In this document: piece by piece, positions 6,738 to 15,833 of the stretch
Layout of the letters: every line of letters starts with the position of its first letter
Numbering within the stretch: the first letter of the stretch is position 1
Origin: Exiguobacterium artemiae 255-15
GTDB lineage: Bacteria; Bacillota; Bacilli; Exiguobacteriales; Exiguobacteriaceae
DNA: 64,000 nucleotides
NCBI RefSeq assembly: GCF_000019905.1
Contig: NC_010556.1
Coordinates: 2,196,001 to 2,260,000, forward strand
Direction: 5' to 3'
Translations under genes and position numbers: made by a program
The notes under the pieces: generated by a model
What the model was told of the DNA's origin: nothing
What the model saw: the letters and a program-made list of their open reading frames with translations, nothing else
Database searches by the model: none

Positions 6738-9347
6738 ATGCGCGAGAACTGGTTCAAGTTTTGGAATCATCCCCGGACGAAAGCCGTTCGGCACTGGTCA
6801 AATATCACATATGATGTGTCTTGGAATATCATTTTATTCCTCATTATAGGGGTCCTGTTGGTCGGAAGTTTTTCTGTCGGAGCAGCTGGCGGCTATTTCG
6901 CTTCGCTCGTCAAAGATACAAAAGCTCCGAAACTAACAGAAATGAAACAACAAGTAAACAGTTACGCCGTTACGAGTGAGATCTACTGGGGAAGTGGCGA
7001 AAAGCTGACGAACATCGCCACAGACGAAGAACGTCAACCTGTCAATATCAAAGAAATTTCTCCTTATCTGCTCGATGCTGTTTTATCAACGGAAGATGTT
7101 GATTTCTATGAGCATGATGGAGTCGTTCCAAAAGCCACTTTACGTGCCGTCTTACAGGAATTGACGAACTCGTCTTCTCGGACGGGCGGAAGTACGTTAA
7201 CACAACAATTGATTAAAAACCAAATTTTGACGAATGAAGTATCTTTTGAAAGAAAAGCGAAAGAAATCATTTTGGCACTTCGTCTCGAAAATGCAATGAC
7301 TAAAGATGAAATTCTTCAAGCATATCTGAACGTCGTTTCATTCGGACGGAATTCACTCGGGCGAAATATCGCCGGAATCGAAGCTGCGTCACGCGGTGTA
7401 TTCAATAAACCCGCTAAAAAACTGACATTACCGCAAGCAGCATTCCTGGCCGGTATTCCAAAAAACCCTTACTACTATACGCCTTACCTTCAAGGTGGGG
7501 TCGTCAAAAAAGATTTGACGCCGAGTACCAATCGGATGAAAACCGTCTTGAAGCGGATGTATGTCGCAAAAAGTATTACAAAAGCCCAATATGAAAAAGC
7601 TGTAAAATACGATATTACAAAGGACTTTGCCAAAACCTCAAAACGTTCCCGCGATACGTATCCTTACGTCTATGATTTAGCCGAAAAAGAAGCACTTAAA
7701 ATCATGACCAGCTATTTCATGAAACAGGACGGGATTAAAGAGGATGAAGTCAAACCTTCTGAACTGGCCGAAGTCAAAGCCAACTACCGGGATCAGGCGA
7801 TGATTGCCATGAAACAAGGTGGATATAAAATTCATTTGACGCTCGATAAAAAGATTCATGAAGCGATGCAGGCACCGGCTAAAAATGCGGCCAATTTCCC
7901 AAGTGCGCCGCAATACAAACAAGTCGTTAATCCAAAAACGAAAAAGACCGTCACGAAAAAAGATCCGGAAGAGACCGCTGCGGTTATGGTTCAAAATGAA
8001 ACCGGCCGGATACTGGGATTTGTCGGTGGACGTTACACGGATGGGACAGCGGATGACTTCAACCGCGCTTTCCAGGCGAAACGCCAAATCGGTTCTACCG
8101 CTAAACCGATTCTTGTTTATTCAAACGGAATTGAAAACGGATTGATCACACCGGCATCCACCATTAATGACGAAGAATATTATTACCAGACCGTTCCGCG
8201 TCAACCCGGTGATAACCCGATCAATAACGAAGGCGGACGTTACCGCGGAAACGTCACTGTCCGGGAAGCACTGGAACTCTCGCTTAACGTTCCTGCCGTT
8301 AAAACGTATGAAAAGATGAACATGTCGAACTCGATTCAAAAATTAGTGGATATGGGAATTGAAATTCCCGATAACATCCGCTATGCACCATCTGCCGCGT
8401 TAGGAACGATGGAAATCACACCGGTCGAACTGGCCGGCGCCTATGCGACACTTGCCAACTACGGGCAATACGTCAAACCGTATGTCATCTCGAAGATTAC
8501 GAAAGACGGCAAAAACATCTATAAAGCAAAATCAAAGAAAAAACGGATTTACCAGGATCGGACGGCTTATTTAACGCTTGATATGATGCGAGGTGTCTTT
8601 GATAAAGGAACGGCGCAATATGCCAATTCATTACTCAAGGCACCTGGTGATTGGGCAGGTAAAACCGGGACGACGAATGAAATCAAAGACTCATATCTTG
8701 TCGGTTCAACACCTGGTGTCACGCTTGCCGTCTGGACCGGACATGACCAAAACAACTCCTTGATGGGTGCGACGACGTACTATCAACGGACACAAAATCT
8801 TTGGGCTCAAATGGCAAATCTGACATATAACTCAAACAGCAGTTACTTCAAGTCAGGTGCCCGATTCAATCAGCCAGCCTCTATCAGTGCAGACGACTTC
8901 AAAAATACCGGTCGTTTCAAAGAGGAAGATCAAAAGAAAAAGCAAGCCGAACAAGATCGAAAGAAAAAAGAAGCAGAAGCCAAAGCCGACGCTGACGCGA
9001 AACAGAAGGCGGACGACTCAAAAGCCAAAGCCGATGCTGACGCCAAACGTAAAGCAGATGAAGCAAAAGCCAAGGCCGATGCGGATGCCAAACGTAAAGC
9101 GGACGAAGCAAAAGCCAAGGCCGATGCGGATGCCAAACGTAAAGCGGATGAAGCAAAAGCCAAGGCCGATGCGGACGCCAAACGTAAAGCGGATGAAGCA
9201 AAAGCCAAAGCTGATGCTGATGCCAAACGTAAAGCGGATGAAGCAAAAGCCAAAGCTGATGCTGATGCCAAACGTAAAGCGGATGAAGCAAAAGCCAAGG
9301 CTGATGCCAAAAAGAAAGCCGATGAGAATCGGAAAAATGCAGAGTAA
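6738..9347 (+). CDS. Class A penicillin-binding protein (bifunctional transglycosylase/transpeptidase) with repeat tail
   Basis: Membrane-anchored peptidoglycan synthase that polymerises lipid II and cross-links stem peptides. An N-terminal transmembrane helix (about 30-52) precedes a glycosyltransferase family 51 domain with the catalytic glutamate in STEDVDFYEHDG (E119) and GGSTLTQQLIKN. The transpeptidase domain has all three active-site motifs: S453-T-A-K456, S515-L-N517 and K642-T-G. After about residue 735 the protein becomes a charged Lys/Ala/Asp/Glu tail containing six exact copies of a 15-residue unit, KADADAKRKADEAKA (residues 764-853), with degenerate copies on each side. 869 residues total. 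The tail has no recognised domain and would lie outside the membrane. Closest to the PBP1A/PBP2A group; which paralogue is uncertain. Confidence 0.93.
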   Translation: MRENWFKFWNHPRTKAVRHWSNITYDVSWNIILFLIIGVLLVGSFSVGAAGGYFASLVKDTKAPKLTEMKQQVNSYAVTSEIYWGSGEKLTNIATDEERQPVNIKEISPYLLDAVLSTEDVDFYEHDGVVPKATLRAVLQELTNSSSRTGGSTLTQQLIKNQILTNEVSFERKAKEIILALRLENAMTKDEILQAYLNVVSFGRNSLGRNIAGIEAASRGVFNKPAKKLTLPQAAFLAGIPKNPYYYTPYLQGGVVKKDLTPSTNRMKTVLKRMYVAKSITKAQYEKAVKYDITKDFAKTSKRSRDTYPYVYDLAEKEALKIMTSYFMKQDGIKEDEVKPSELAEVKANYRDQAMIAMKQGGYKIHLTLDKKIHEAMQAPAKNAANFPSAPQYKQVVNPKTKKTVTKKDPEETAAVMVQNETGRILGFVGGRYTDGTADDFNRAFQAKRQIGSTAKPILVYSNGIENGLITPASTINDEEYYYQTVPRQPGDNPINNEGGRYRGNVTVREALELSLNVPAVKTYEKMNMSNSIQKLVDMGIEIPDNIRYAPSAALGTMEITPVELAGAYATLANYGQYVKPYVISKITKDGKNIYKAKSKKKRIYQDRTAYLTLDMMRGVFDKGTAQYANSLLKAPGDWAGKTGTTNEIKDSYLVGSTPGVTLAVWTGHDQNNSLMGATTYYQRTQNLWAQMANLTYNSNSSYFKSGARFNQPASISADDFKNTGRFKEEDQKKKQAEQDRKKKEAEAKADADAKQKADDSKAKADADAKRKADEAKAKADADAKRKADEAKAKADADAKRKADEAKAKADADAKRKADEAKAKADADAKRKADEAKAKADADAKRKADEAKAKADAKKKADENRKNAE
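9027..9296 (+). repeat. Six 45-bp tandem repeats inside the PBP gene
   Basis: Six consecutive 45-bp units, all coding for KADADAKRKADEAKA. Units 5 and 6 are identical in DNA; units 2-3 and 3-4 differ by one base each; unit 1 is more diverged. This pattern indicates recent unit duplication. Copy-number change in multiples of 45 bp would keep the reading frame. Confidence 0.95.
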
Positions 9348-9366
9348 TCCAAGTTCCGTCACTCAA

Positions 9367-9397
9367 ACACCGACTCTAAACAAGTCGGTGTTTTTTT
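9367..9397 (+). terminator. Terminator of the PBP gene
   Basis: Stem ACACCGACT / AGTCGGTGT (9367-9375 / 9383-9391) followed by seven T. Confidence 0.88.
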
Positions 9398-9414
9398 AGG
9401 TTTCCTTTTAAAAT

Positions 9415-9460
9415 TAAAAAATAAAACCACCTACTTCCGATTTTTCCGGAAATAGATGGT
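9415..9460 (-). terminator. Terminator of acsA
   Basis: 14-bp stem with G-U pairs, 9426-9439 / 9447-9460, followed on the reverse strand by a T-rich stretch. Confidence 0.75.
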
Positions 9461-9479
9461 CTCGTTTTATGATGTTTCC

Positions 9480-11183
9480 TCAGTCTTCCATCGTCGACAA
9501 ATCTCCCGTTTCAAGATTCAGCTCCCACGCCTTTAAAACACGACGCATGATTTTACCACTACGTGTTTTCGGTAATTTATCGCGGAAATCAATTTCACGC
9601 GGAGCAGCATGTGCGGCTAATCCTTCTTTGACAAACTTTTGAATTTCTTGTTTGAGCTCTTCTGTCGGCTCATAACCGTCTCTCAGCGAAATGAAGGCTT
9701 TAATGATTTCACCGCGAACCGGATCCGGTTTCCCGATGACACCCGCTTCTGCAACAGCCGGATGCTCGACTAAGCGGCTTTCCACTTCGAATGGTCCAAC
9801 ACGTTCTCCGGCAGTCATGATGACATCATCGACACGACCCTGGAACCAGAAGTATCCTTCATCGTCCATATAGGCCGAGTCCCCTGATACATACCACCCT
9901 TTAAAGAAATACGACTCGTACTTTTGCGGATTGTTCCAAATTTGGCGCATCATCGACGGCCAAGGTGTTTTTAATGCCAAATTTCCCATCCGGAACGGAG
10001 GTAACTCATTTCCCTGATCATCTACAATAGCCGCTTTTGTTCCCGGAATCGGTTTCCCCATCGATCCCGGTTTGATATCCATGGATTTGTAGTTACAGAT
10101 CATCATGGCCCCTGTCTCCGTCATCCACCACGTATCATGAATCCGTTGATCAAAAGCTTCTTTCCCCCAGCGGATGACTTCCGGATTAAGAGGTTCTCCT
10201 ACGGAAAGGACATGCCGTAAACTGGACAAATCATGTGTATTGGCGACTTCCGCCCCTGCTCCCATCAGCATTCGGAAAGCAGTTGGTGCGCTGTACCACA
10301 CAGTTACTTTATATTTCTCGATGACACTGTACCAGAAGTCCGGGTTAAAGCGACCGCCTACGACAACATTCGTCGCACCGTTTAAGAAAGGTGCAAAGAT
10401 ACCGTAGCTTGTCCCCGTGACCCATCCCGGATCTGCCGTACACCAGTAGACGTCGTCTTCCTGTAGATCAAGCACCCATCGTCCTGTCATCATATGTTGG
10501 ATCATGGCATTTTGAACATGTAAAACGCCTTTCGGTTTACCCGTCGAACCCGATGTATAATGAAGAATCAAACCATCTTCCCGGTCCAGCCAGACAGGCT
10601 CAAACGATTCAGATGCTTGTTGAAACGCTTGTCGGAAGTCCTTGATTTTATCGTCTTCCTCGACGTCTTCATCAACCAGGAAAATCTGTTCGAGAGATGT
10701 CAGCTCATCAACAGGAACACGCGGCAATAAGGCTTTTGTCGTAATCAGCATTTTTGCTTCCGAATCCAGCAGGCGATCCCGGACTGCCTGCTCCATGAAG
10801 GCTTCGAATAGTGGACCGACAATCGCGCCGACTTTCAACGCACCGAGTAAGGCAAAATACAATTCCGGTGAACGTGGCATGAAAATGAAAATCCGATCTC
10901 CCGCTTCGATTCCTGCGTCTTTCAGGACGTTCGCCGCTTTATTCGTCAGTCTTTTCATATCGGCATACGTAAACGTCTGTTCCGTTGTCCCGTCAAAATA
11001 AATCAATGCCGTCTTATTGGCACGTTCACCTTCTGCATGACGATCGATTGCTTCGTAGGCCATGTTGACTTTCCCCGTCGTCGACCACGAAAAATACTGT
11101 TCCGCTTCTTGCCAATCATATGAATCTGAACCATCATATTCGGATAACCAATGCTCCCCCGGAAGCGCTTTCAAAACTTTCAT
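9480..11183 (-). CDS. acsA: Acetyl-CoA synthetase
   Basis: AMP-forming ligase that activates acetate to acetyl-CoA, letting the cell reuse excreted acetate. 567 residues, close to the Bacillus enzyme. The adenylate-forming motifs are present: LHYTSGSTGKPKGVLH, WWMTETGAM, YVSGDSAYMDDEGYFWFQGRVDDVI, and the C-terminal PKTRSGKIMRR. The catalytic lysine in that last motif is K544, 23 residues from the end, the same distance as the lysine acetylated by AcuA in Bacillus. It is transcribed divergently from acuABC, whose products acetylate and deacetylate it. A CcpA-type site lies within its first codons. Confidence 0.96.
   Translation of the reverse strand: MKVLKALPGEHWLSEYDGSDSYDWQEAEQYFSWSTTGKVNMAYEAIDRHAEGERANKTALIYFDGTTEQTFTYADMKRLTNKAANVLKDAGIEAGDRIFIFMPRSPELYFALLGALKVGAIVGPLFEAFMEQAVRDRLLDSEAKMLITTKALLPRVPVDELTSLEQIFLVDEDVEEDDKIKDFRQAFQQASESFEPVWLDREDGLILHYTSGSTGKPKGVLHVQNAMIQHMMTGRWVLDLQEDDVYWCTADPGWVTGTSYGIFAPFLNGATNVVVGGRFNPDFWYSVIEKYKVTVWYSAPTAFRMLMGAGAEVANTHDLSSLRHVLSVGEPLNPEVIRWGKEAFDQRIHDTWWMTETGAMMICNYKSMDIKPGSMGKPIPGTKAAIVDDQGNELPPFRMGNLALKTPWPSMMRQIWNNPQKYESYFFKGWYVSGDSAYMDDEGYFWFQGRVDDVIMTAGERVGPFEVESRLVEHPAVAEAGVIGKPDPVRGEIIKAFISLRDGYEPTEELKQEIQKFVKEGLAAHAAPREIDFRDKLPKTRSGKIMRRVLKAWELNLETGDLSTMED
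11160..11173 (-). promoter_or_regulatory. Candidate CcpA site (cre) in the first codons of acsA
   Basis: On the reverse strand TGAAAGCGCTTCCG matches the cre consensus TGWAARCGYTWNCW at 13 of 14 positions. It covers codons 4-8 of acsA, about 45 bases downstream of the predicted start of transcription, where it could act as a roadblock. Part of the match is forced by coding sequence, so binding is inferred. Confidence 0.55.
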
Positions 11184-11216
11184 GTCTCGTTCCTCCCCTT
11201 CACTGTTCTCTCCTAC

Positions 11217-11244
11217 ATTATAAGCTAGTTATTGTGTAGTTCAA
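11217..11244 (-). promoter_or_regulatory. acsA promoter
   Basis: On the reverse strand TTGAAC (11244-11239), 16-base spacer, perfect TATAAT (11222-11217). Confidence 0.6.
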
Positions 11245-11329
11245 TCCATTTGCCGTCAATTTGTTAAAAAATCCCTCTCTTTCTTTTGCTGCTTTCGATT
11301 ATAATGAACAAGAAGGTGGTGACGCTTAC

Positions 11330-11962
11330 ATGTTTGAAAAACAATTCAATCATCGTACTCTTGAAACATCGCTTGGTCCGGTGGAAATCGAAGGACCAGT
11401 CACAAGCCAGATCCTTGCTACTTACAAACTCGATCCCGGGCTGACAGCTTTTCGACAACCAGCGGAGCAACACGAAGCACTCGTTGAGATCGCTGCGTTG
11501 GAAGAAGGACGCATCATCATCGCCCGACAAGGAAATGATATCATCGGCTACGTAACATTCCTGTATCCCGATCCGTATGAGACATGGAGCGAAGGGAACA
11601 ATCCGTATATTTTAGAACTGGGTGCCATCGAAGTGGCAGCCCGTTTTCGGGGACAACAAATCGGTAAGAAACTCCTCGAAGTTTCGATGCTCGATCCGGC
11701 GATGGAACATTATTTGATTTTAACGACAGAATATTATTGGCACTGGGATTTAAAAGGAAGTGGTTTATCCGTTTGGGACTACCGCAAAATCATGGAAAAG
11801 ATGATGAATCACGGTGGTTTGGTGTTTTTCCCGACGGACGATCCAGAAATCGCCTCGCATCCTGCCAATTGTTTAATGGCACGGATCGGTAAACATGTCG
11901 CACCTGAAGTCGTAGCGCATTTCGATGCCTTACGGCTCCGCCGTCGCTTCATGTACGATTAA
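11330..11962 (+). CDS. acuA: Acetoin utilization protein AcuA, protein lysine acetyltransferase for AcsA
   Basis: GNAT-fold enzyme that acetylates the catalytic lysine of acetyl-CoA synthetase and switches it off. Starting at the ATG at 11330, preceded by AAGGTGGTGA, the protein has 210 residues, equal to Bacillus AcuA; an in-frame upstream start at 11261 has no ribosome site. The central part carries the acetyl-CoA loop, LGAIEVAARFRGQQIGKKLLE (about residues 102-122). First gene of the acuABC operon: acuB follows after 11 bases and acuC overlaps acuB. TATAAT at 11300-11305 is a plausible -10. Confidence 0.95.
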   Translation: MFEKQFNHRTLETSLGPVEIEGPVTSQILATYKLDPGLTAFRQPAEQHEALVEIAALEEGRIIIARQGNDIIGYVTFLYPDPYETWSEGNNPYILELGAIEVAARFRGQQIGKKLLEVSMLDPAMEHYLILTTEYYWHWDLKGSGLSVWDYRKIMEKMMNHGGLVFFPTDDPEIASHPANCLMARIGKHVAPEVVAHFDALRLRRRFMYD

Positions 11963-11973
11963 GGAGGGATCGC

Positions 11974-12606
11974 ATGTTAATCGAACAAATCATGAAGACA
12001 CACTGTATCACCATCCAACCTACGAATTCAATTGCTCATGCGGCTGAGTTGATGCGCCGTCACAAAATCCGTCACTTGCCTGTGACGAACGCCCGTCAGG
12101 AACTGCTCGGGCTGATTGGTCTTCAGGAGATGCAAAGCGCAAGCAGCGTCTTTCACCCGGAAACTTTTTTGAAGGATCAGCAAAATGCTGTTTCAAGCAT
12201 CATGCAACGAACACCCATCACCGCTCACCCGCTCGATTTCATCGAAGATGCGGCGGTCTTATTTTACGAACACCGTCTCTCCTGTCTTCCGATTGTGCGG
12301 GGACGAAGATTGGTCGGCTTAGTGACAGAGACGGATTTGTTGCGGACATTCGTCCAATTGACTGGTGCCCTTGAACCGAGTTCCCAAATCGAAGTCCGCG
12401 TCGAAAATACGGCAGGAACACTTGCTAAAATTGCCGGACTCCTGGCGAAAACAAACGTCAACATCCTAAACGTCCTGGTCTACCCGACAAATGATCCGTA
12501 CGTCCGAATCGTCGCTTTTCGTGTCCAAACAATGAATCCAATCCGCGTCATCGAAAAATTACGAAAGGAAGGATTCGACGTCGTCGGTCCTGACATGAGC
12601 CGATGA
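11974..12606 (+). CDS. acuB: AcuB, tandem CBS domains with ACT domain
   Basis: Second gene of the acetoin/acetate operon. 210 residues: two CBS domains (about 5-62 and 75-130, each with a HLPV / CLPI-type strand) form a Bateman module that usually senses adenine nucleotides, and an ACT-like regulatory domain follows (about 138-205, VRVENTAGTLAKIAGLLAKTN). No catalytic residues are seen. The probable role is sensing and regulation of the AcuA/AcuC acetylation cycle; its exact function is not settled even in Bacillus. AAGGAGGGATCGC precedes the ATG. Its TGA overlaps the ATG of acuC (ATGA), so the two are translationally coupled. Confidence 0.93.
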   Translation: MLIEQIMKTHCITIQPTNSIAHAAELMRRHKIRHLPVTNARQELLGLIGLQEMQSASSVFHPETFLKDQQNAVSSIMQRTPITAHPLDFIEDAAVLFYEHRLSCLPIVRGRRLVGLVTETDLLRTFVQLTGALEPSSQIEVRVENTAGTLAKIAGLLAKTNVNILNVLVYPTNDPYVRIVAFRVQTMNPIRVIEKLRKEGFDVVGPDMSR

Positions 12607-13796
12607 AGGAGTTTGCTTATCTTTACAGCCCGGAAGAGGCCGCCTACCGGTTCTCCGACTCCCATCCGTTTAATCCGATCCGACTCGAATTGACCTTGTC
12701 GCTGTTGGAAGCAACCGGTGCTCTCGAGACCGTCGATTGCATCGTCCCCCGTCGGGCAACCGACGAGGAATTGTCGCTGATACACGATGCGGACTACATA
12801 CAGGCGGTGAAACTCGCAGGACACGGCGAACTTTCTCCGATGAAGGCGCAAATGTACGGATTAGGGACTGAGGATACCCCGCTGTTTGACCAGATGCATG
12901 AGAGTGCGGCCTTGCTCGTCGGCGGAACGATTGAAGCATGCGAACTCGTCCTGTCCGGTCAATACCGGCGGACATTCCATATCGGAGGTGGACTGCATCA
13001 CGGCTTTCGCGGACGGGCTTCCGGTTTTTGTATCTACAACGACACTGCCGTCGCGATGGCAGCCATGATTCAAAAATACGATTGCCGGATTTTATACGTC
13101 GATACCGATGCCCATCACGGTGATGGTGTTCAATGGGCGTTTTACAACCGGGCGGATGTCATGACATTGTCGCTTCACGAAACCGGACGTTACTTATTTC
13201 CCGGAACCGGAATGGTGACGGAGCGTGGAGCAGAGGAAGGCTACGGCTGGAGCTGGAATGTTCCCTTTGACGCTTTTACGGAAGACGCTTCTTTTTTGCA
13301 GGCTTACCGGACTGTTTTGTTCGAAGCATGCGAACTCTTTAAACCGGATCTCATCATTACTCAAAATGGTGCAGATGCACATGCCCTTGATCCCTTGACC
13401 CATCTGTCGTTAACGATGGAAAGCTACGAACAGATTCCTCAAATCGCTGTTGAGGCTGCTGACCGGTACACAGACGGCCGGATTGTCGCTTTAGGTGGCG
13501 GCGGGTACGATTGGTACCGCGTCGTCCCTCGCGCCTGGAGTCAAGTATTTGCTGCTTTAACGAATCAGTCTCCCTTCCACGGGAATCTTCCGGAAGAATG
13601 GATTCAGCGATGGCAGAAAGAGAGTCCGACGGTTCCGGTGACATGGGCCGATCCTGTTCCGCTGTATCCGATGATTCCTCGTCGTCCGGAAATCGAAGAA
13701 AAAAACTGGGAGACCGTTAAACGATTACTGTGGCCGTTCATCGATGATTCTAAAAAAGAACATTTATCATTCTCCTCCCCTTATTCAAATGATTAA
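12603..13796 (+). CDS. acuC: AcuC, histone-deacetylase-family protein deacetylase
   Basis: Zinc-dependent deacetylase that reverses AcuA-mediated acetylation of acetyl-CoA synthetase. 397 residues. The class I/II HDAC fold is clear: HIGGGLHHGFRGRASGFCIYND (HH pair near residue 135), DTDAHHGDGVQW (zinc aspartate and histidine, about 170-181), a TQNGADAHALDPLTHLSLT segment supplying the second aspartate, and GGGGYDWYR (catalytic tyrosine). Starts at 12603 by overlap with acuB. Third gene of acuABC; no strong terminator is seen directly after it. Confidence 0.95.
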   Translation: MKEFAYLYSPEEAAYRFSDSHPFNPIRLELTLSLLEATGALETVDCIVPRRATDEELSLIHDADYIQAVKLAGHGELSPMKAQMYGLGTEDTPLFDQMHESAALLVGGTIEACELVLSGQYRRTFHIGGGLHHGFRGRASGFCIYNDTAVAMAAMIQKYDCRILYVDTDAHHGDGVQWAFYNRADVMTLSLHETGRYLFPGTGMVTERGAEEGYGWSWNVPFDAFTEDASFLQAYRTVLFEACELFKPDLIITQNGADAHALDPLTHLSLTMESYEQIPQIAVEAADRYTDGRIVALGGGGYDWYRVVPRAWSQVFAALTNQSPFHGNLPEEWIQRWQKESPTVPVTWADPVPLYPMIPRRPEIEEKNWETVKRLLWPFIDDSKKEHLSFSSPYSND

Positions 13797-13905
13797 AAAT
13801 GTCTTGTTCTTTTCACAATTACTTCGTGGGCATTTCACAAGTTCTTGTTATACTGAATAAGCTTTCATTACTTTATTTAGTAAACGAAAATTGGGGGAAT
13901 CCGTG

Positions 13906-14664
13906 TTGAAGAAAAAAACAATAGGCTTCATGGGGATGTTTTTCGCGACAGGACTTTTGCTTGCCGGATGCGCGAATGACAAACAATCAATGGATCACGA
14001 TACAATGCAAGGCTCGGGAAAAAAACCGGTCGACGTTACAGTTGATGTACCGGCGAAGACGATGGAAAACCAAAAAGTAGTTTTCCAAGCGACAGCACTT
14101 GAAAACAAAAAGGCTGTTAATCTGGAAAACGTAGCTTTTGAAGTCTGGAAAGCCGATGAAAAAGAAGCGGTTCATCAAAAATTCAAAGCAGCCTTAAAAA
14201 AGACCGGTACTTATCAAGCCGAAGCCAAGCTTGCCGAAGGCGAATACGAAGGTCTTTATCATATCAACGATAAGAACGGACTTCATCATATGGATAAAAT
14301 CTCATTCGTCGTCATGGATCACTCCCATGAAGACACAAAAAAAGACACGACTGAACAGGCACATGAGCATGCGACCGTCGAAGGACTGTCTGTTCATTAC
14401 ATGGGCGCTAAAACAATGAAAGCCGGGTCAAAACTTCCCGTCTCCTTTCATGTCTTCCTAAACGGCAAACCGCTCCAGGCAGATGTTCAAATCGAAGTCA
14501 TCGAGCCCGGTGTCGAAAAACATACGTATCTGCTGCTCACTAAAAAATCAGATCAATACGTAGGGGAAGTTTCGTTAACACATCCAGGCAAGACCATCAT
14601 CCGACTTCATGTCGAGAACGATCAATTACATCATCATCAGGATCAAACCATTTCAGTTAAGTAA
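13906..14664 (+). CDS. FixH/YtkA-like domain lipoprotein
   Basis: A secreted lipoprotein of about 252 residues. The N-terminus KKKTIGFMGMFFATGLLLAGC is a lipoprotein signal with lipobox LAGC. Two FixH/YtkA-like beta-sandwich domains follow: about 40-140, containing YQAEAKLAEGEYEGLYHI, and about 160-250, containing GKTIIRLHVEND, joined by a histidine- and acid-rich linker (MDHSHEDTKKDTTEQAHEHA) that could bind metal. FixH relatives are tied to copper delivery or cytochrome oxidase assembly, but here the role is unproven. GGGGGA fits best with the TTG at 13906; a GTG at 13903 is an alternative. An extended -10 (TGTTATACT) is found near 13847-13855. Confidence 0.8.
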   Translation: MKKKTIGFMGMFFATGLLLAGCANDKQSMDHDTMQGSGKKPVDVTVDVPAKTMENQKVVFQATALENKKAVNLENVAFEVWKADEKEAVHQKFKAALKKTGTYQAEAKLAEGEYEGLYHINDKNGLHHMDKISFVVMDHSHEDTKKDTTEQAHEHATVEGLSVHYMGAKTMKAGSKLPVSFHVFLNGKPLQADVQIEVIEPGVEKHTYLLLTKKSDQYVGEVSLTHPGKTIIRLHVENDQLHHHQDQTISVK

Positions 14665-14667
14665 TAA

Positions 14668-14703
14668 AAAAGGGCGGCAGATTTGAAATCTGCCGCCCTT
14701 TCC
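14668..14703. terminator. Terminator after the FixH-like gene
   Basis: 15-bp perfect stem (14670-14684 / 14686-14700) with A-run before and T-run after; can serve both directions. Confidence 0.88.
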
Positions 14704-14708
14704 CGTTT

Positions 14709-14802
14709 AAAAAGAATCACTCTTTTCACACGACTCCTACAGGAAAGCGGGTCTTGTGTCTCGCCTGAGGAAAAGGCGTGAAAGCACGGGTGATTTCTTT
14801 TT
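14709..14802. other. 94-nt folded intergenic element next to ccpA
   Basis: Ends AAAAAGAATCAC (14709-14720) and GTGATTTCTTTTT (14790-14802) pair over 12 bp with one bulge. Inside, CTTTTCAC (14722-14729) faces GTGAAAG (14778-14784), and two smaller hairpins (around 14732-14753 and 14762-14778) fit the remainder. Either strand ends in a T-run, so it may be an unusual terminator for ccpA on the reverse strand or a small structured RNA. No known family is recognised. Confidence 0.5.
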
Positions 14803-14822
14803 GATTCATTGTCTTTTTTTAA

Positions 14823-15833
14823 TCAAGAACGTGTCGAATCACGTTGTTCGATACGGTGTGGTAACGTCACGTTATTTGTCTCGATTTCTTCTTTATTGAG
14901 GATTTTCGTCAATAAACGCATTGATACTGCGCCGATATCATACATCGGTTGTACGACCGTCGTCAGCTTCGGACGAATCATCGTCGCAAGACGTGTGTTG
15001 TCATGTCCGATGACTTCGAAATCTTCCGGTACTTGGTGACCGGCGTCTTGCAGAGCGTGAATGACACCAAGTGCCATTTCATCTGTTCCCGCAAAAATCG
15101 CACGCGGACAAGCATCCCCGAGTTCAAGTAATTGGTTCATCGCCTTCATGCCTGAATCATACGTATAGTTCCCAAGGACAACGTTTTGCTCATCAAACGG
15201 TAAATTAGCTTCTTCCAAGGCGCTCCGGTAGCCGGCAAATTTCTTTTCGCCATTAATTTGTTGTTCCAGTGGCCCAGTAATGAATCCGATCCGTTTATGA
15301 CCATTGTCAATCAGAGATTTTACAGCATCATGTGCAGCACTTTCGTAATCAATATTAACGGCCGGCAAATCATAATCTTGGTTTAAAGTAGCCGCCAATA
15401 CAATCGGAACAGGTGATGTTTTAAATTCACGGACAAGATCTTCATGAAGACGCCCGCCCATGAAGATGATTCCATCGACTTGTTTACCAAGTAACGTATT
15501 CAACAAATGAATTTCTTTTTCAGGATTTTGATCTGAGTTACATAGGATGATATTGTACTTATACATCGTTGCAACATCTTCAATTCCCCGCGCTAAATCT
15601 GCAAAAAAGATATTTGAAATATCCGGTACGATAACCCCGACAGTCGTCGTTTTCTTACTGGCAAGACCTCGCGCGACGGCATTCGGACGGTAGCCGAGCT
15701 GGTCGATGGCATCCTGTACTTTTTTCCGTGTCGACGGTTTGACGTTCGGATTTCCATTCACTACACGCGAGACGGTCGCCATGGAGACGGCGGCTTCCCG
15801 TGCGACATCATAAATCGTTATATTACTGTTCAA
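14823..15833 (-). CDS. ccpA: Catabolite control protein A
   Basis: LacI/GalR-family global regulator of carbon catabolism in Firmicutes; with HPr-Ser46-P it binds cre sites. 336 residues. N-terminal helix-turn-helix [36 protein letters not shown] (residues 3-38), then the hinge [24 protein letters not shown] and a periplasmic-binding-like effector domain. The start is TTG at 15833, supported by AAGGAGGAA eight bases upstream. It lies downstream of aroA on the same strand, as in Bacillus. A weak cre-like sequence (12 of 14) lies upstream at 15949-15962. Its likely targets in this window are acsA and pckA. Confidence 0.96.
   Translation of the reverse strand: MNSNITIYDVAREAAVSMATVSRVVNGNPNVKPSTRKKVQDAIDQLGYRPNAVARGLASKKTTTVGVIVPDISNIFFADLARGIEDVATMYKYNIILCNSDQNPEKEIHLLNTLLGKQVDGIIFMGGRLHEDLVREFKTSPVPIVLAATLNQDYDLPAVNIDYESAAHDAVKSLIDNGHKRIGFITGPLEQQINGEKKFAGYRSALEEANLPFDEQNVVLGNYTYDSGMKAMNQLLELGDACPRAIFAGTDEMALGVIHALQDAGHQVPEDFEVIGHDNTRLATMIRPKLTTVVQPMYDIGAVSMRLLTKILNKEEIETNNVTLPHRIEQRDSTRS

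Noticed and set aside
9027-9296. Regular repeats as a possible CRISPR array
   Set aside because: The units are directly adjacent with no spacers and lie in a coding frame.
8917-9399. Long open frames in several other frames and on the other strand over the PBP repeat tail
   Set aside because: They are by-products of the 45-bp repeat, which keeps all frames open; they have no ribosome sites and encode low-complexity sequence.
12670-13720. Several antisense frames of 60-100 codons over acuC
   Set aside because: No ribosome sites and no recognisable products; acuC is a clear gene on the plus strand.
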